A stretch of DNA of 64,000 nt from Sporichthya polymorpha DSM 43042 (GCF_000384115.1 NZ_KB913029.1:4997057-5061056); one strand, 5' to 3'. Counted from the first letter of the stretch, positions 52,174 to 61,190 are shown. A program made the numbers and translations. The notes: a model not told the origin generated them from the letters alone.

Positions 52174-52196
52174 CCCGGTGGAGGTGCTCCACCGGG
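52174..52196. terminator. hairpin after the second membrane-protein gene
   Basis: A perfect 10-bp stem CCCGGTGGAG (52174-52183) with CTCCACCGGG (52187-52196) around GTG, 10 nt beyond the minus-strand stop at 52206. The T-rich side is on the plus strand. Confidence 0.55.
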
Positions 52197-52205
52197 TTTC
52201 TCGGC

Positions 52206-52910
52206 TCAGTACGAGCTGGCCTTGACGACCTGAAAGGTCGCGCCGGACAGCTTCTCCGCCATCTCGTTGCCGAGGATGTTGAAGACCTTGATCGTCGCGA
52301 TCTTGCCGTCACCCAGCGTGGGGACGAAGGCGTTGTCGCGGGTGATCTCCTTGCCCTTGGCGTCCAGGGCGACGAACTCGAAGTCGAACGAGAGCGTCTT
52401 GCCGCCGGTGTTCGTGATCGAGACCGTCAGCGAGCTCTCCTTGATGCCGGACGGGTCCAGCTCCGAGGAGGCCTTGCCGATCTCGACCTTCGCCTGGCGC
52501 GAGAGCACCTGCTCGGTGGTCAGCGCCTGGACGACCTCCGGCGGGGCCGTGTTGACGACCGGCTTCTTCTTCTCACCGGCGACGGCACTGAAGGCCGTCT
52601 GCGAGGCGACCATGCCGAAGCCGGACAGGACGGCGAGCGCGATGGCGATCCCGGCGACGTCGCGGCGGGCGCCGGCGCGCTTCGGACGACCCAGGGACGT
52701 GATGCCCATCAGGAGTGCGGCGGTGCCGAACGCGATGGTCGCCCACCGCAGCATCGGCACGACGGCACACGCGAGGGCGATGCCGCCCAGCCAGGCCGCC
52801 GTCCGGTCGAGGCGGAACTCCCGCGGCTTCTTCTCGCGGTCGGGCGCTTCGGGACGCGCGTACGGAGACTGCGCCCGGCCGTGCTCCCGAGAAGGGGCGG
52901 TGGCGGTCAT
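52206..52910 (-). CDS. membrane protein with extracytoplasmic beta domain (234 aa)
   Basis: A Pro/Arg-rich cytoplasmic N-terminus (SPYARPEAPDREKKPREF) precedes three hydrophobic helices (AAWLGGIALACAVVPMLRW, TIAFGTAALLMGITSLG, VAGIAIALAVLSGFGMVASQ) of the DUF4190-like sort. The exposed C-terminal domain (about 120-234; VSITNTGGKTLSFDFEFVALDAKGKEITRDNAFVPTLGDGKIATIKVF) resembles FxLYD/immunoglobulin-like beta folds. It shares topology with the protein encoded at 51172. Function unknown. ATG 52910 has GGAAGGAACC upstream at slightly long spacing. Confidence 0.75.
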   Translation of the reverse strand: MTATAPSREHGRAQSPYARPEAPDREKKPREFRLDRTAAWLGGIALACAVVPMLRWATIAFGTAALLMGITSLGRPKRAGARRDVAGIAIALAVLSGFGMVASQTAFSAVAGEKKKPVVNTAPPEVVQALTTEQVLSRQAKVEIGKASSELDPSGIKESSLTVSITNTGGKTLSFDFEFVALDAKGKEITRDNAFVPTLGDGKIATIKVFNILGNEMAEKLSGATFQVVKASSY

Positions 52911-53406
52911 GGCGGGTCGGTTCCTTCCCGGTGTTCGTGGCCTGCACGCGGTCGGAGCGACCGGCGAGCTTGATCATCTGTGCCTGCTACGACGCAGATC
53001 TGCCGGTCCGCGTTCCTCATGACACCGCACGTCAACACCGCCGCGCGGAACGATGGGCAGGTCTTGACCGAACGGCTGATGCCGACGTCGGCGAAATGTC
53101 CGCTTCCTCCGTAATAACACCGCGATGGGGCCGGGGCCAACCGGACGCAACCGGACGACCGAGCGGTCGATCTTGAGCCCCGATCCGGGGCCGGCCCCCC
53201 GGTCCGCTCCGGGTCAAATCCACCCCCGGCCGGGGGCGTTCGAGTCGTCCCGGTCGTCCGGATTCATCCGGACGGGCTCAACCGTTCGGTCGATGGTCGG
53301 TCAACGAACGTCTGAACTTGTCCGGAGGGGGAAACCGCCGGACCCGGATCGAGGTCTGAGGGCCAACTTCGCGGGGGGCCGCGAACAGGGGTCTAAGGAG
53401 CACGAC
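52911..53406. other. 496-bp intergenic region
   Basis: This gap separates the divergent genes at 52910 and 53407. It contains several CCGGACG-type iterations (around 53140-53160 and 53255-53335) and a perfect 14-bp palindrome CCCCCGGCCGGGGG at 53223-53236. No convincing small gene, tRNA or riboswitch was recognised; it probably carries promoters for both flanking genes. Confidence 0.6.
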
Positions 53407-53661
53407 ATGAGCGGTGTCCAGAGCTGGTTCGTCTACCCGGTCGAGAACGGTGTCGAGCTGGTCATCGACAGCACGGACGGGGACGTCTACGACGCGGCGC
53501 TGGCCGCCTTCGTCACCGAGTTCACCGACTACAACATCGCGGCCGAGTACTCGATCAACGGCGGCGAGGTTCTCCACTTCGTGCCGGCTCCGGTCGACGC
53601 CGACATCGACGCCCCGGCGGCGAAGTCCCCCGCCGAGTCGAACGGCTCGACCTGGGGCTGA
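53407..53661 (+). CDS. small acidic hypothetical protein (84 aa)
   Basis: The 84-residue protein is strongly acidic. It reads MSGVQSWFVYPVENGVELVIDSTDGDVYDAALAAFVTEFTDYN, then IAAEYSINGGEVLHFVPAPVDADIDAPAAK and a disordered tail. The first 60 residues look like a compact alpha/beta fold. There is no signal peptide. ATG 53407 has an excellent TAAGGAG upstream. I do not recognise the family. It is followed 30 nt later by the secreted M14 peptidase gene, which has its own promoter hexamer. Confidence 0.65.
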   Translation: MSGVQSWFVYPVENGVELVIDSTDGDVYDAALAAFVTEFTDYNIAAEYSINGGEVLHFVPAPVDADIDAPAAKSPAESNGSTWG

Positions 53662-53691
53662 CACCACCGCGGCGCATGGCAGGCTGGCCGG

Positions 53692-54495
53692 ATGCACCTC
53701 CGGCCGCTGCCCGCCCTGATCGCGGGCGGGCTCGCCACCGCGATCGCGCTGAGCGCACCGCTGAGCACACCGGGGTCGGCCGCACCGGCCGCCACCCCGA
53801 CCGCCACCTCCGACTCTGCGTCCGACCACCAGGCTTCGACCCGGTCGGCGGTGGCCGAGGTCCGGACGATCGGGACGACCGTCCGGGGCCGCCAGATCCG
53901 CGCCTACCGCCTCGGGGAGGCGAACGCGGCGCGGACCGTCGTCCTTCTCGGCGTCATGCACGGCTCCGAACGCGCGCCCGGGCTGACGCTCCGGAGGCTG
54001 CGCGACACCGCCCAGACCGTCACCCGCGTGGACCTGTGGGTGATCCCGGTCCTCAACCCGGACGGGGCCGCGACCGGCCGCCGGGCCAACGCCCGCGGGG
54101 TCGACCTCAACCGCAACTTCCCGCACCGCTGGAGCCGTTCGGTCTCCGGCGCCGGGCGCACGGCCGCGTCCGAGCGCGAGACGAAGGCGATCATGCGCTT
54201 CCTCGACCGCGTCGACCCGGACGTCGTGGTCTCGCTCCACCAGCCGTTCGCGGCGGTCGACACGAGCGTGAACAAGGGCCGGGGTCTCGCCCGCGCGCTG
54301 AGCCGCGAGCTGAAGCTGCCGCGCCGCGACATCGACTGCGGCGGGCCGTGCCGGGGCACGCTGACGGGTTGGTTCAACGCCACCCACGCCGGCGAGGCGA
54401 TCACCGTCGAGTTCGGGCCGCGGCCGGCCAGGAACTACCTCCGCCGGACCGCGGTCCGTGGGCTCGTCGCCGCCGTCGGTGGCCGCCTGCGCTGA
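53692..54495 (+). CDS. secreted zinc carboxypeptidase-like protein (M14 family)
   Basis: This 267-residue exported enzyme has a signal peptide (LRPLPALIAGGLATAIALSAPLSTPGSAAPAA). The M14 zinc site comprises His90 and Glu93 in GVMHGSERAPG and the His of VVSLHQPFAAVD; GVDLNRNFPHRW supplies the substrate-binding Asn-Arg, and the catalytic Glu is in ITVEFGPRPARN. It probably cleaves peptides in the cell wall or outside. ATG 53692 has CAGGCT exactly 6 nt upstream (53680-53685), a leaderless start. It heads a run of secreted proteins. Confidence 0.87.
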   Translation: MHLRPLPALIAGGLATAIALSAPLSTPGSAAPAATPTATSDSASDHQASTRSAVAEVRTIGTTVRGRQIRAYRLGEANAARTVVLLGVMHGSERAPGLTLRRLRDTAQTVTRVDLWVIPVLNPDGAATGRRANARGVDLNRNFPHRWSRSVSGAGRTAASERETKAIMRFLDRVDPDVVVSLHQPFAAVDTSVNKGRGLARALSRELKLPRRDIDCGGPCRGTLTGWFNATHAGEAITVEFGPRPARNYLRRTAVRGLVAAVGGRLR

Positions 54496-54529
54496 CGTGA
54501 CTGGGGGTGCCCCGGCCGCCTCGACCGCC

Positions 54530-55786
54530 TCAGGGCGTCGGGACCTCGAAGGCGAGGGAGTCGGCGACCTTGCGCTGACCGCCCCAGGTCCGGTCGAGCC
54601 GGACGAGCGGCCCGCCGACCGAGCGGCGCACGAACAGGGCCGTGGACCCGCCCCCGTCGAGGTTGACCGCGGAGACGGCGCCGAGGTGCAGCAGGTACTC
54701 CGCCCACTGGCTCGCGCTCGCGCCGGCGGTGCCCTTGCCCTTCTTCCCGCGACCGGAGACCGCGGCGACGATCAGGTCGCCGTTCGCCGTCCAGGCGAGC
54801 GCGGAGCGGGGCCGGAGCTTGTTGTCGCGGCCGCCGCAGCCGGCGTAGTTCACCCCGCGGCGGACCAGCGCGGAGCTGACGCCGATCAGCCCGTCGGGCT
54901 CCCCGACCGGCGGGCGGCCGGTCTCGAAGGGCCGGTCGCCGGTGAGATCGGTGGCGAGGCTGACGAGGTCACCGGGCACGAGCTGCTTGAGGGCCTCGGC
55001 GTGGATCGTCCCGTCCGGCGCGGTCAGGTGGAGCTCGCCGGGTCCCGGGCGCGTGCGGGGCCGCTTCTGCCCGCCGAGGATCGCCGTCACGAGTCCGTCG
55101 GTCACGACGACGGTGCGCCGCCCGGCCGGATGCGCCCGCGGACCCCAGGCACGGGTGTAGGCGCTGACGCCCGCCATCGAGAGCTCCTGCCAGTTGATCG
55201 CCCCGAGCGGGAGCGACCCGTGCGAGGTCCGCACCTCGCCGGCGAGCTGCTGCAGGACCCACGCGGCCGAGCGGGTGTCCGAGTAGAGCGCGAGGCCCTG
55301 GCTCTCCTCGCTGCTCGCCTTGCGGATCTCGCCGTCGACGACCAGCGCGCGGCGCGGGACGCCGGTCTTGGTGTCGTAGACCGCGCCGTTGATCGCGACG
55401 GCGGCGTTCGGGTGGGGGGCGACCTGGTTCTCGGGCTTCGCCGGGCGGGTGAGGTTGCGGGCGGCGAGCGCCCGCGGGACGAGCGTCCCGGCCGGGATCG
55501 TGACGGCGACGAAGCGCTTGGTCCGCTTCTTGGTCAGCCGGTTCTGCCAGATCCGCACCGTCGCCCCGCCGGGCAGTTCGAACGCCTGCTTCGGCGACTC
55601 GAGGACCAGCGTCGTGGGGGTCCGGCACTCCGCCGGGGCGGCCGACCCGGCGGCGACGACGGGTGGGGACGGGGCGAGCGCCGTCGTCGCCGCGTGCGGG
55701 GCCGCGGCCCCGTCCGGGCCGAGCGCCGTCAGCGCGACGACGGCCGTCAGGGCCGGCACACCGGCCCGCCGGAGCCATCCGTCCAC
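54530..55786 (-). CDS. secreted phosphodiester glycosidase (NAGPA/DUF2233) family protein, paralogue 1
   Basis: This 418-residue secreted protein has an N-terminal signal peptide (AGVPALTAVVALTALGPDGAAA). The C-terminal domain has the NAGPA signature LGAVSAVNLDGGGSTALFVRR, preceded by RPRSALAWTANGDLIVAAVSGR, a SALV GVSS segment, and AINWQELSMAGVSAYTRAWGPRAHPAGRRTVVV. Family members uncover phosphodiester-linked sugars (human NAGPA) or act on exopolysaccharide or wall glycans. It is the last of three tandem paralogues on this strand; GTG 55786 has GGAGGGGGACGAAC upstream. Substrate unknown. Confidence 0.85.
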   Translation of the reverse strand: MDGWLRRAGVPALTAVVALTALGPDGAAAPHAATTALAPSPPVVAAGSAAPAECRTPTTLVLESPKQAFELPGGATVRIWQNRLTKKRTKRFVAVTIPAGTLVPRALAARNLTRPAKPENQVAPHPNAAVAINGAVYDTKTGVPRRALVVDGEIRKASSEESQGLALYSDTRSAAWVLQQLAGEVRTSHGSLPLGAINWQELSMAGVSAYTRAWGPRAHPAGRRTVVVTDGLVTAILGGQKRPRTRPGPGELHLTAPDGTIHAEALKQLVPGDLVSLATDLTGDRPFETGRPPVGEPDGLIGVSSALVRRGVNYAGCGGRDNKLRPRSALAWTANGDLIVAAVSGRGKKGKGTAGASASQWAEYLLHLGAVSAVNLDGGGSTALFVRRSVGGPLVRLDRTWGGQRKVADSLAFEVPTP

Positions 55787-55873
55787 GTTCGTCCCCCTCC
55801 CCGCCGACCATGATCACCGGTCTGGCTGGGAAAGGACGGATTTACGCCGCGAGCCTCCGTATCCGCGCGGAGG

Positions 55874-57313
55874 TCAGTCGGTCCGAAACGCCAGCGCGTT
55901 GGCGACCGGCCGCTGGGCGTCCTTGTCGCTGCGGTCCAGCCGCTCCAGCTTCCCGCCGGCGGAGCGGCGGACCAGCAGGGCCGTCGAGCCGCCGCCGTCG
56001 AGGTTGACCGCGGACACCGCGCCGAGCTGCTGCAGGTACTGGCCCCAGCCGTAGGCGGAGGCGCCGCCGAAGCGGGTGCCGCCGGAGATCGCCCGGCCGG
56101 CGACCGCGACGACGAGCATGTCGCCGTCGGCGGTCCAGGCGAGGGCGCTGCGGGGCCGGAGCTGGTTGTCCCGGGCGCTGCAGGGGGCGGTCACGTGGCC
56201 GTAGCGGACGAGCGCAGCGCTGACGCCGAGGACCGCCGAGGGCGCCTCGAGGGCGGGCCGCTCGGCGAAGTCCTCGCGGACGCTCTCGACCGCGGTGGAC
56301 AGCGAGACCTTGTCGCCGACGCGGAGGGCCTGGAGCGCCTTGGCGAACCTGGTGCCGCGCGGGGCGGTCAGGAAGGTCTCGCCGGAGGCGGGGCGGCGCA
56401 TCCCGGCCGCCTTGGACAGGACGGCCCGGACCTTGCCGCCGCGGACGACGACGGTCCGCGGGCCGGCCGGGTGCTTCTTGGCGTTCCAGCTGCGCGTGTA
56501 GGCGGTGATGCCCTGCTTGGAGAGCTGCTCCCAGTTGATCGCCGCGATCGGGATCTCGCCCGAGTCGGAGGCGAGGACGCCGGTGAGCCCGGTGCGGGCG
56601 ACGACGGCGGACTTCAGGCCGTCGTAGATCGCGATGGCCCGGGTGCCGAGGCTGTCGGCCTTGCGCGGCTTGGACCCGACCTGAACCGCGCCGGTCGGGA
56701 TCTTCGTGCTGGTGTCGTAGACCCCGCCGTTGATGACGACGACGGCCTTCTTCTCCCCCGCGGCCATCGAGGCCGGGGTCGCGAGCGCGCCGAGCGCGGA
56801 GGACGGCGTGAGCACCGACGGGGCGAGCGTCCCCTTGGGGATGCGGACGGCGACCAGGCGGGTCTCGTGCATCGGATTGGACTTGGAGCCGGTGTCCCAG
56901 ATGCGGACCGAGGCGCCGCCGGGGAGGTTGAACCGCTTCACCGGGTCCTGGCGCAGCAGCTTCGTCGCGGGCCGGCAGCCGGCGGGCACGTCCCTCCCCT
57001 TGTCGGGGTTGCGGACCTGGGGCGCGGCGGCGGCAGTCGGGACCGGCGCGGCGACGTCCTCGGGGAGGAAGCGGGCGGCGGTGCGCTCGGACAGGCCGGC
57101 GAGGAGTTCACCGACCTCGTAGGGCTCGATGTCGTCGAGCCCGAGCAGGGGCAGGGCCCGGTGCTCCCCGGGCAGGGTGCCCAGGTCCGGGACGGACGCC
57201 TCGGACGACCCCATGGTCGCCGTCGCGTACGCGCCGATCATCGCCATCGCCGCACCCGCGGCCACGGTCGGCGCCGTGCACCGCCGGACGTTGCGACCCG
57301 TGTTGCTGCCCAT
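55874..57313 (-). CDS. secreted phosphodiester glycosidase (NAGPA/DUF2233) family protein, paralogue 2
   Basis: The longest of the three paralogues at 479 residues. A signal-like N-terminus (RRCTAPTVAAGAAMAMIGAYATATMG) and an extra segment of about 80 residues (GLDDIEPYEVGELLAGLSERTAARFLPED), absent from its siblings, precede the common core. The core keeps LPGGASVRIWDTG, AVVVINGGVYDTSTK, AINWEQLSKQGITAYTRSW, RPRSALAWTADGDMLVVAVAGR and VNLDGGGSTALLVRRS. ATG 57313 is chosen with GTGGGGGTCTGC upstream; ATG 57331 is possible. The extra segment may be a binding or anchoring module. Confidence 0.83.
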   Translation of the reverse strand: MGSNTGRNVRRCTAPTVAAGAAMAMIGAYATATMGSSEASVPDLGTLPGEHRALPLLGLDDIEPYEVGELLAGLSERTAARFLPEDVAAPVPTAAAAPQVRNPDKGRDVPAGCRPATKLLRQDPVKRFNLPGGASVRIWDTGSKSNPMHETRLVAVRIPKGTLAPSVLTPSSALGALATPASMAAGEKKAVVVINGGVYDTSTKIPTGAVQVGSKPRKADSLGTRAIAIYDGLKSAVVARTGLTGVLASDSGEIPIAAINWEQLSKQGITAYTRSWNAKKHPAGPRTVVVRGGKVRAVLSKAAGMRRPASGETFLTAPRGTRFAKALQALRVGDKVSLSTAVESVREDFAERPALEAPSAVLGVSAALVRYGHVTAPCSARDNQLRPRSALAWTADGDMLVVAVAGRAISGGTRFGGASAYGWGQYLQQLGAVSAVNLDGGGSTALLVRRSAGGKLERLDRSDKDAQRPVANALAFRTD

Positions 57314-57506
57314 GCAGACCCCCACCCGCATCGGCTGCCGGTGCGCTCCGCTGCGCACCGATCCCCCACCCGAAGTGTGCGTGATCTTGGTGCCGACGGG
57401 GGGAGTTCTTCCGGTTATTGATCAAGTCGTGGGAGAGCGCGGACGCGTGTCACCCGGACGGAGGCCGGTAGCTGTGAAATGCCTGCAGGAACGCGGATTC
57501 GCGCGC

Positions 57507-58706
57507 CTACGGCACCTGGAAGGTGAGTGCGTCCGGGACGGCCCGCTGGAAGGACCCGCCGGACCGGTCGAGGCGGATCAGCGGGCCGCCGACCTTGGTC
57601 CGGACGAGCAGGGTCGTGGACGTCCCGCCGTCGAGGTTCACCGCGTGCACGGCGCCGAGCTGCTTCATGTACTCGCCCCACTGGTGGGCGGTCGCGCCCC
57701 CGGCCGCGGCGTTCGGCCGACCGGCGACGGCGGCGACGATCAGGTCGCCGTTCGCGGTCCACATCAGCCCGGAGCGGGGGCGGAGGGTCTCGTCGCGGGA
57801 GCCGCAGCCGGCGAGGTTCTGGCCCCACCGGACCATCGCGGAGCTGACCCCGACGAGGCTGTCGGGCCGCCCGACACCGGGGCGGCCGTCGAGGAACGGG
57901 AGCACGCCGGACTGCTGCGTCAAGACCGTCACGGCCTCGCCCACGCGCAGGCCCTGAAGCCAGGAGGCGGTGCCGCTGCCGTTGCGCGCGGTCAACCAGG
58001 TCTCGCCGCTGCCGGGCCGCTTCGCCCCCGCCTTACGGCTCGTCAGAATCTTGGTGACCTTGCCCTTCTTGACCACGACCGTCCGGTTTCCGGCGGGGTG
58101 GGCCGAGGTGCCCCAGGCTCGCGTGTAGACGGCGACACCGTCGCCGGGCAGGGACTGCCAGTTCACGTTTCCGACCTCGCGGCTGCCGTGGGCACCGGTG
58201 CTGACCGTGCCGACGGTCTTGTGCAGCGTCCACTCCGCGGTGCGGCTCTTCTCGTAGAGCGCGATGCCCTGGTCGACCGCCCGTGTGCCCTTGCGCACGG
58301 CGCCGTTGAGGACCTGCGACCGGACCGGGATCGACGGACCGCTGGGGTCGAACACTCCCCCGTTGACGACGACGACGACGGCGCGGTTGGCCTTCGCGGC
58401 CTGGGTTTTCGGCGTCGCGGCCTTCGACAGGGTCGAGGCGGTGACGGCCCGCGGGATCAAGCTGCCCCTCTGGATGCGGACCGCGACGATCCGCACCTCG
58501 TCGATGTTGCGCTTGCGGTCACCGGTGTCCCAGATGCGGACCGTCGCGCCGCCGGGCAGGGACATCGTTTTGTCCACCGGCGTCCGGAGGATCCCCGTCG
58601 GTGCCTTGCACGACCGGGCGTCCGCGGCGGGGGCCGCGGTCAGGACGGCGGCCGGCAGCACGAGCGCGGCAGCGAGGGCGGGGGTCAGGGCGGTCCGGAT
58701 CTTCAC
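57507..58706 (-). CDS. secreted phosphodiester glycosidase (NAGPA/DUF2233) family protein, paralogue 3
   Basis: This 399-residue secreted paralogue has a signal peptide (RTALTPALAAALVLPAAVLTAAPAADA) and the same core as its neighbours: LPGGATVRIWDTGDRKRN, VVVVNGGVFDPSG, NVNWQSLPGDGVAVYTRAW, RPRSGLMWTANGDLIVAAVAGR, and VNLDGGTSTTLLVR. The third glycine of the usual NLDGGGST is replaced by threonine here, so activity may differ. GTG 58706 starts the gene. It is the first of the three in transcription order and is preceded by an AraC-type regulator gene on the same strand. Confidence 0.83.
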   Translation of the reverse strand: MKIRTALTPALAAALVLPAAVLTAAPAADARSCKAPTGILRTPVDKTMSLPGGATVRIWDTGDRKRNIDEVRIVAVRIQRGSLIPRAVTASTLSKAATPKTQAAKANRAVVVVVNGGVFDPSGPSIPVRSQVLNGAVRKGTRAVDQGIALYEKSRTAEWTLHKTVGTVSTGAHGSREVGNVNWQSLPGDGVAVYTRAWGTSAHPAGNRTVVVKKGKVTKILTSRKAGAKRPGSGETWLTARNGSGTASWLQGLRVGEAVTVLTQQSGVLPFLDGRPGVGRPDSLVGVSSAMVRWGQNLAGCGSRDETLRPRSGLMWTANGDLIVAAVAGRPNAAAGGATAHQWGEYMKQLGAVHAVNLDGGTSTTLLVRTKVGGPLIRLDRSGGSFQRAVPDALTFQVP

Positions 58707-58760
58707 ACTGGCCTTGTCGGAGCCTCACCCCGATGGCTGAAGGATTCTCCTCGGAGAGAT

Positions 58761-59714
58761 TCACCGTTCCTCGGCGCACATCCGGCGCCACTCGCTGGGC
58801 AGGACGCCGTAGGCCTCGCGGAAGCGGCGGGAGAAGTGCGTCGGGTCCCGGAAACCCCAGCGGCGCGCGATTCCCGCGATCGTGCGGTGCCGGGAGGCGG
58901 GATGTCCCAGTTCGGCCTTGGCCCGTTCCAGGCGCCGTTCGATGATCCACGGTTCCAGACGCAGGTTCGCGGCCGCGCAGGCCCGGTAGAGGTGCCGCGG
59001 TGAGACGGACAGCGCGGCCGCGATCGACTCCGGCGTCAGGTCGACGTCGGTCAGGTGCTGACGGACGTAGGCGCGGACCTGGGTGATCAGCGTCTGTTCC
59101 AGGACGTCGCGGGCGTTCGGCGCGCCGTCCCCCGCGGTGACGATGAGGGCCCGCACCAGCTCGACGCTCGCGGTGCCGAGGGCCTCGGCCCCGGGGCCGG
59201 CGCTCAGCGCGTCGGCGTCGCGCGTGAGGTCGGCGATGTGACGGAGCACCAGACGGTGGAGGGGGCTCGTCGCCAGCCGCGTCCCGGCCCGGACGACGAC
59301 GTCGATGGGCAGCGCGAGGTCGGCGTGCGGGACGTTGAGCGACCGTGCCGCGCCCCAGGAGCGCCAGCGGTACTCGAAAGGCCGGGCGACGTCGATGACG
59401 ACGGCCGACCCGGCGGAGACCGTACGCGCCGCCGAACCCTCCCGGTGGTGCGCGACGCCGAACTCCTGGACGCCGATCGCGACGTGCTCCCCGGAGGCGG
59501 AGCGCGCCGCCTTGGCCGTCCGCAGCATCGCGACGCCGGTGGAGGCGGTGCGGAAGATGGCGGCGTTGCCGAAGACCCACAGGTCGAGCCGTGCGGTCAC
59601 CGGCTCCGGGTCCTCGAGCGTCACGCGGGACGCGCCGGAGGTCTCCCGCAGCGTCGAGACGAGCGCCTCCCGCCGGTCGCGTTCGGGCAGCGTGGCGGTG
59701 TCGAGGACGAGCAA
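58761..59714 (-). CDS. AraC family transcriptional regulator
   Basis: This 317-residue regulator has an N-terminal AraC-binding-like (cupin-type) domain with AVVIDVARPFEYRWRSWGAARSLNVPHADL. A C-terminal double HTH follows: VDLTPESIAAALSVSPRHLYRACAAANLRLEPWIIERRLERAKAEL, then TIAGIARRWGFRDPTHFSRRFREAYGVLPSEWRR, which matches the AraC signature. The start is a TTG at 59714 with AGGAGG nine nt upstream; no better start is in frame. It is divergent from the hydrolase at 59867 and upstream of the glycosidase trio, so either may be its target. Confidence 0.88.
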   Translation of the reverse strand: MLVLDTATLPERDRREALVSTLRETSGASRVTLEDPEPVTARLDLWVFGNAAIFRTASTGVAMLRTAKAARSASGEHVAIGVQEFGVAHHREGSAARTVSAGSAVVIDVARPFEYRWRSWGAARSLNVPHADLALPIDVVVRAGTRLATSPLHRLVLRHIADLTRDADALSAGPGAEALGTASVELVRALIVTAGDGAPNARDVLEQTLITQVRAYVRQHLTDVDLTPESIAAALSVSPRHLYRACAAANLRLEPWIIERRLERAKAELGHPASRHRTIAGIARRWGFRDPTHFSRRFREAYGVLPSEWRRMCAEER

Positions 59715-59866
59715 ACCCCCGCACCTCCTCCCCGGGCAGCGTGGGCCGACGGCGCGGCACCGTCAGCCGATCCGGCGCGGATCAGGACTCCTAGGTTCCC
59801 GCACAGATCCCTCCCGACGGAGGACACCGCCGCCGGGAGACCGCCGACTCCGAAGGGGCTCCTGAC

Positions 59867-60661
59867 ATGAAGACGATCGTGCTGATCCACGGGTTCTGGG
59901 TGACGCCTCGCAGCTGGGAGCACTGGGTCGCGCGCTACACCGCGGCCGCATATCAGGTCATCGCGCCGGCGTACCCCGGCTTCGAGGTCGAGGTCGAGGC
60001 GCTCAACGCCGACCCGACGCCGATCGAGACGCTGACGGCGCCGGCGATCATCGAGCACCTGACGTCGGTGGTGGCGGCGCTCGACGAGCCACCGATCCTG
60101 ATGGGCCACTCGGCCGGCGGCGCCTTCACGCAGGTGCTCCTCGACCGCGGATACGGCGCGGCCGCCGTCGCGTTCAACTCCGCGCCGACCGAGGGCGTCC
60201 ACGTCACGCCGCTCTCGCAGATCAAGTCGACGTTCCCGGTGCTGAAGAACCCGGCCAACCACCACAGGGCCGTGGGTCTGACGCCGGATCAGTGGCGGTA
60301 CGCGTTCACCAACACGTTCTCCGAGGAGGAGTCGCTCGCGCTGTACGAGCGGTACCACATCCCCGCGTCGGGGCGGGTGCTCTGGAACAGCGTGCTCGCG
60401 AACTTCATGCCGGGCCCGCAGGACATCCACGTCAACTACGGCAACGACGACCGCGCGCCGCTGCTGTTCGTCTCCGGCAGCGAGGACCACATCATGCCGC
60501 CGTCGGTCCAGCGCTCGAACGCCAAGCACTACAAGTCCAAGCTCACGGTGACCGAGGTCGAGGAGTACGAGGGCTACGCCCATCTGCTCCCGGCGCAGGC
60601 GGGCTGGGAGGAGATCGCGGACCACGCGTTGGAGTGGGCCGTCAAGCACGCCGGCTGGTAG
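59867..60661 (+). CDS. alpha/beta hydrolase
   Basis: The 264-residue enzyme starts MKTIVLIHGFWVTPRSWEHWVARYTAAAYQVIAPAYPGFE. It has the nucleophile elbow LMGHSAGGAF with Ser82, the acid in LLFVSGSEDHIMPPSV and the catalytic His in YEGYAHLLPAQAG. The sequence is typical of small actinobacterial hydrolases induced through neighbouring AraC regulators. Substrate unknown. A TAGGTT near 59791 and about 70 nt of leader precede it; it diverges from the AraC gene across 152 nt, which supports control by that regulator. Confidence 0.87.
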   Translation: MKTIVLIHGFWVTPRSWEHWVARYTAAAYQVIAPAYPGFEVEVEALNADPTPIETLTAPAIIEHLTSVVAALDEPPILMGHSAGGAFTQVLLDRGYGAAAVAFNSAPTEGVHVTPLSQIKSTFPVLKNPANHHRAVGLTPDQWRYAFTNTFSEEESLALYERYHIPASGRVLWNSVLANFMPGPQDIHVNYGNDDRAPLLFVSGSEDHIMPPSVQRSNAKHYKSKLTVTEVEEYEGYAHLLPAQAGWEEIADHALEWAVKHAGW

Positions 60662-60701
60662 CCGCTAGCGTCGTTCCCGTTCGACGAACGGGAGGGCGAC
60701 G

Positions 60702-61190
60702 ATGACTGCGGTGGAGATCGAGCGGCGACTGGACGAGGTCGTCGCGGCGCTGCGCGCGCTGGCGCTGACGACCACGATGGCAGCAGACGACCCGGAAGCC
60801 GTCGAGGCCCGCGCCGAGGCGGTCCGTCTCGCCGGCGCCGCGTTCGACGAGGCCGTGGCCGAGGTCACCGACGAGTACGGCACGGTCTTCGCGATCCCGG
60901 AGACTGAGGACGACGACTGGGACCTCGAGGAGGTCGACGGCGAGTCGACCCGCCTCAGCGTCGACGTCCGCGCCGACTTCGTCGTCACCGACGAGCAGAC
61001 CTTCCTCACCGCCGCCCGGCGGCTCCTGACCGAACGCGGGGGCCGCGTCCTCGACGCCCGCACCCCGATCTCCGCCCTCGACGCCCTCGTCGACGCCGTC
61101 GGCCTCGACACCCTCACCACCACCCCTCCCCCCGGCCTCGACTGCGTCGGCGGGGAGTGGGGCGTCAGCGCGGAGCTCGACGAGTCCTGA
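60702..61190 (+). CDS. hypothetical protein (162 aa)
   Basis: This acidic 162-residue protein has an N-terminal helical stretch (EIERRLDEVVAALRALALTTTMAADDPEAVEARAEAV) and a middle strand-rich part (DEYGTVFAIPETEDDDWDLEEVDGESTRLSVDVRADFVVTDE). A C-terminal ARRLLTERGGRVLDARTPISALDALVDAVG follows. No signal peptide; family not recognised. ATG 60702 has GGGAGGGCGACG upstream and TAGCGT near 60665 as a possible -10. It ends directly against the convergent excalibur-domain gene with no gap. Confidence 0.65.
   Translation: MTAVEIERRLDEVVAALRALALTTTMAADDPEAVEARAEAVRLAGAAFDEAVAEVTDEYGTVFAIPETEDDDWDLEEVDGESTRLSVDVRADFVVTDEQTFLTAARRLLTERGGRVLDARTPISALDALVDAVGLDTLTTTPPPGLDCVGGEWGVSAELDES

Noticed and set aside
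53300-53400. Possible c-di-AMP (ydaO-type) riboswitch upstream of the 84-residue gene
   Set aside because: The GGGGGAAACC and CCGGACC pieces are suggestive, but I could not build the full conserved fold and the gene is not a wall hydrolase.
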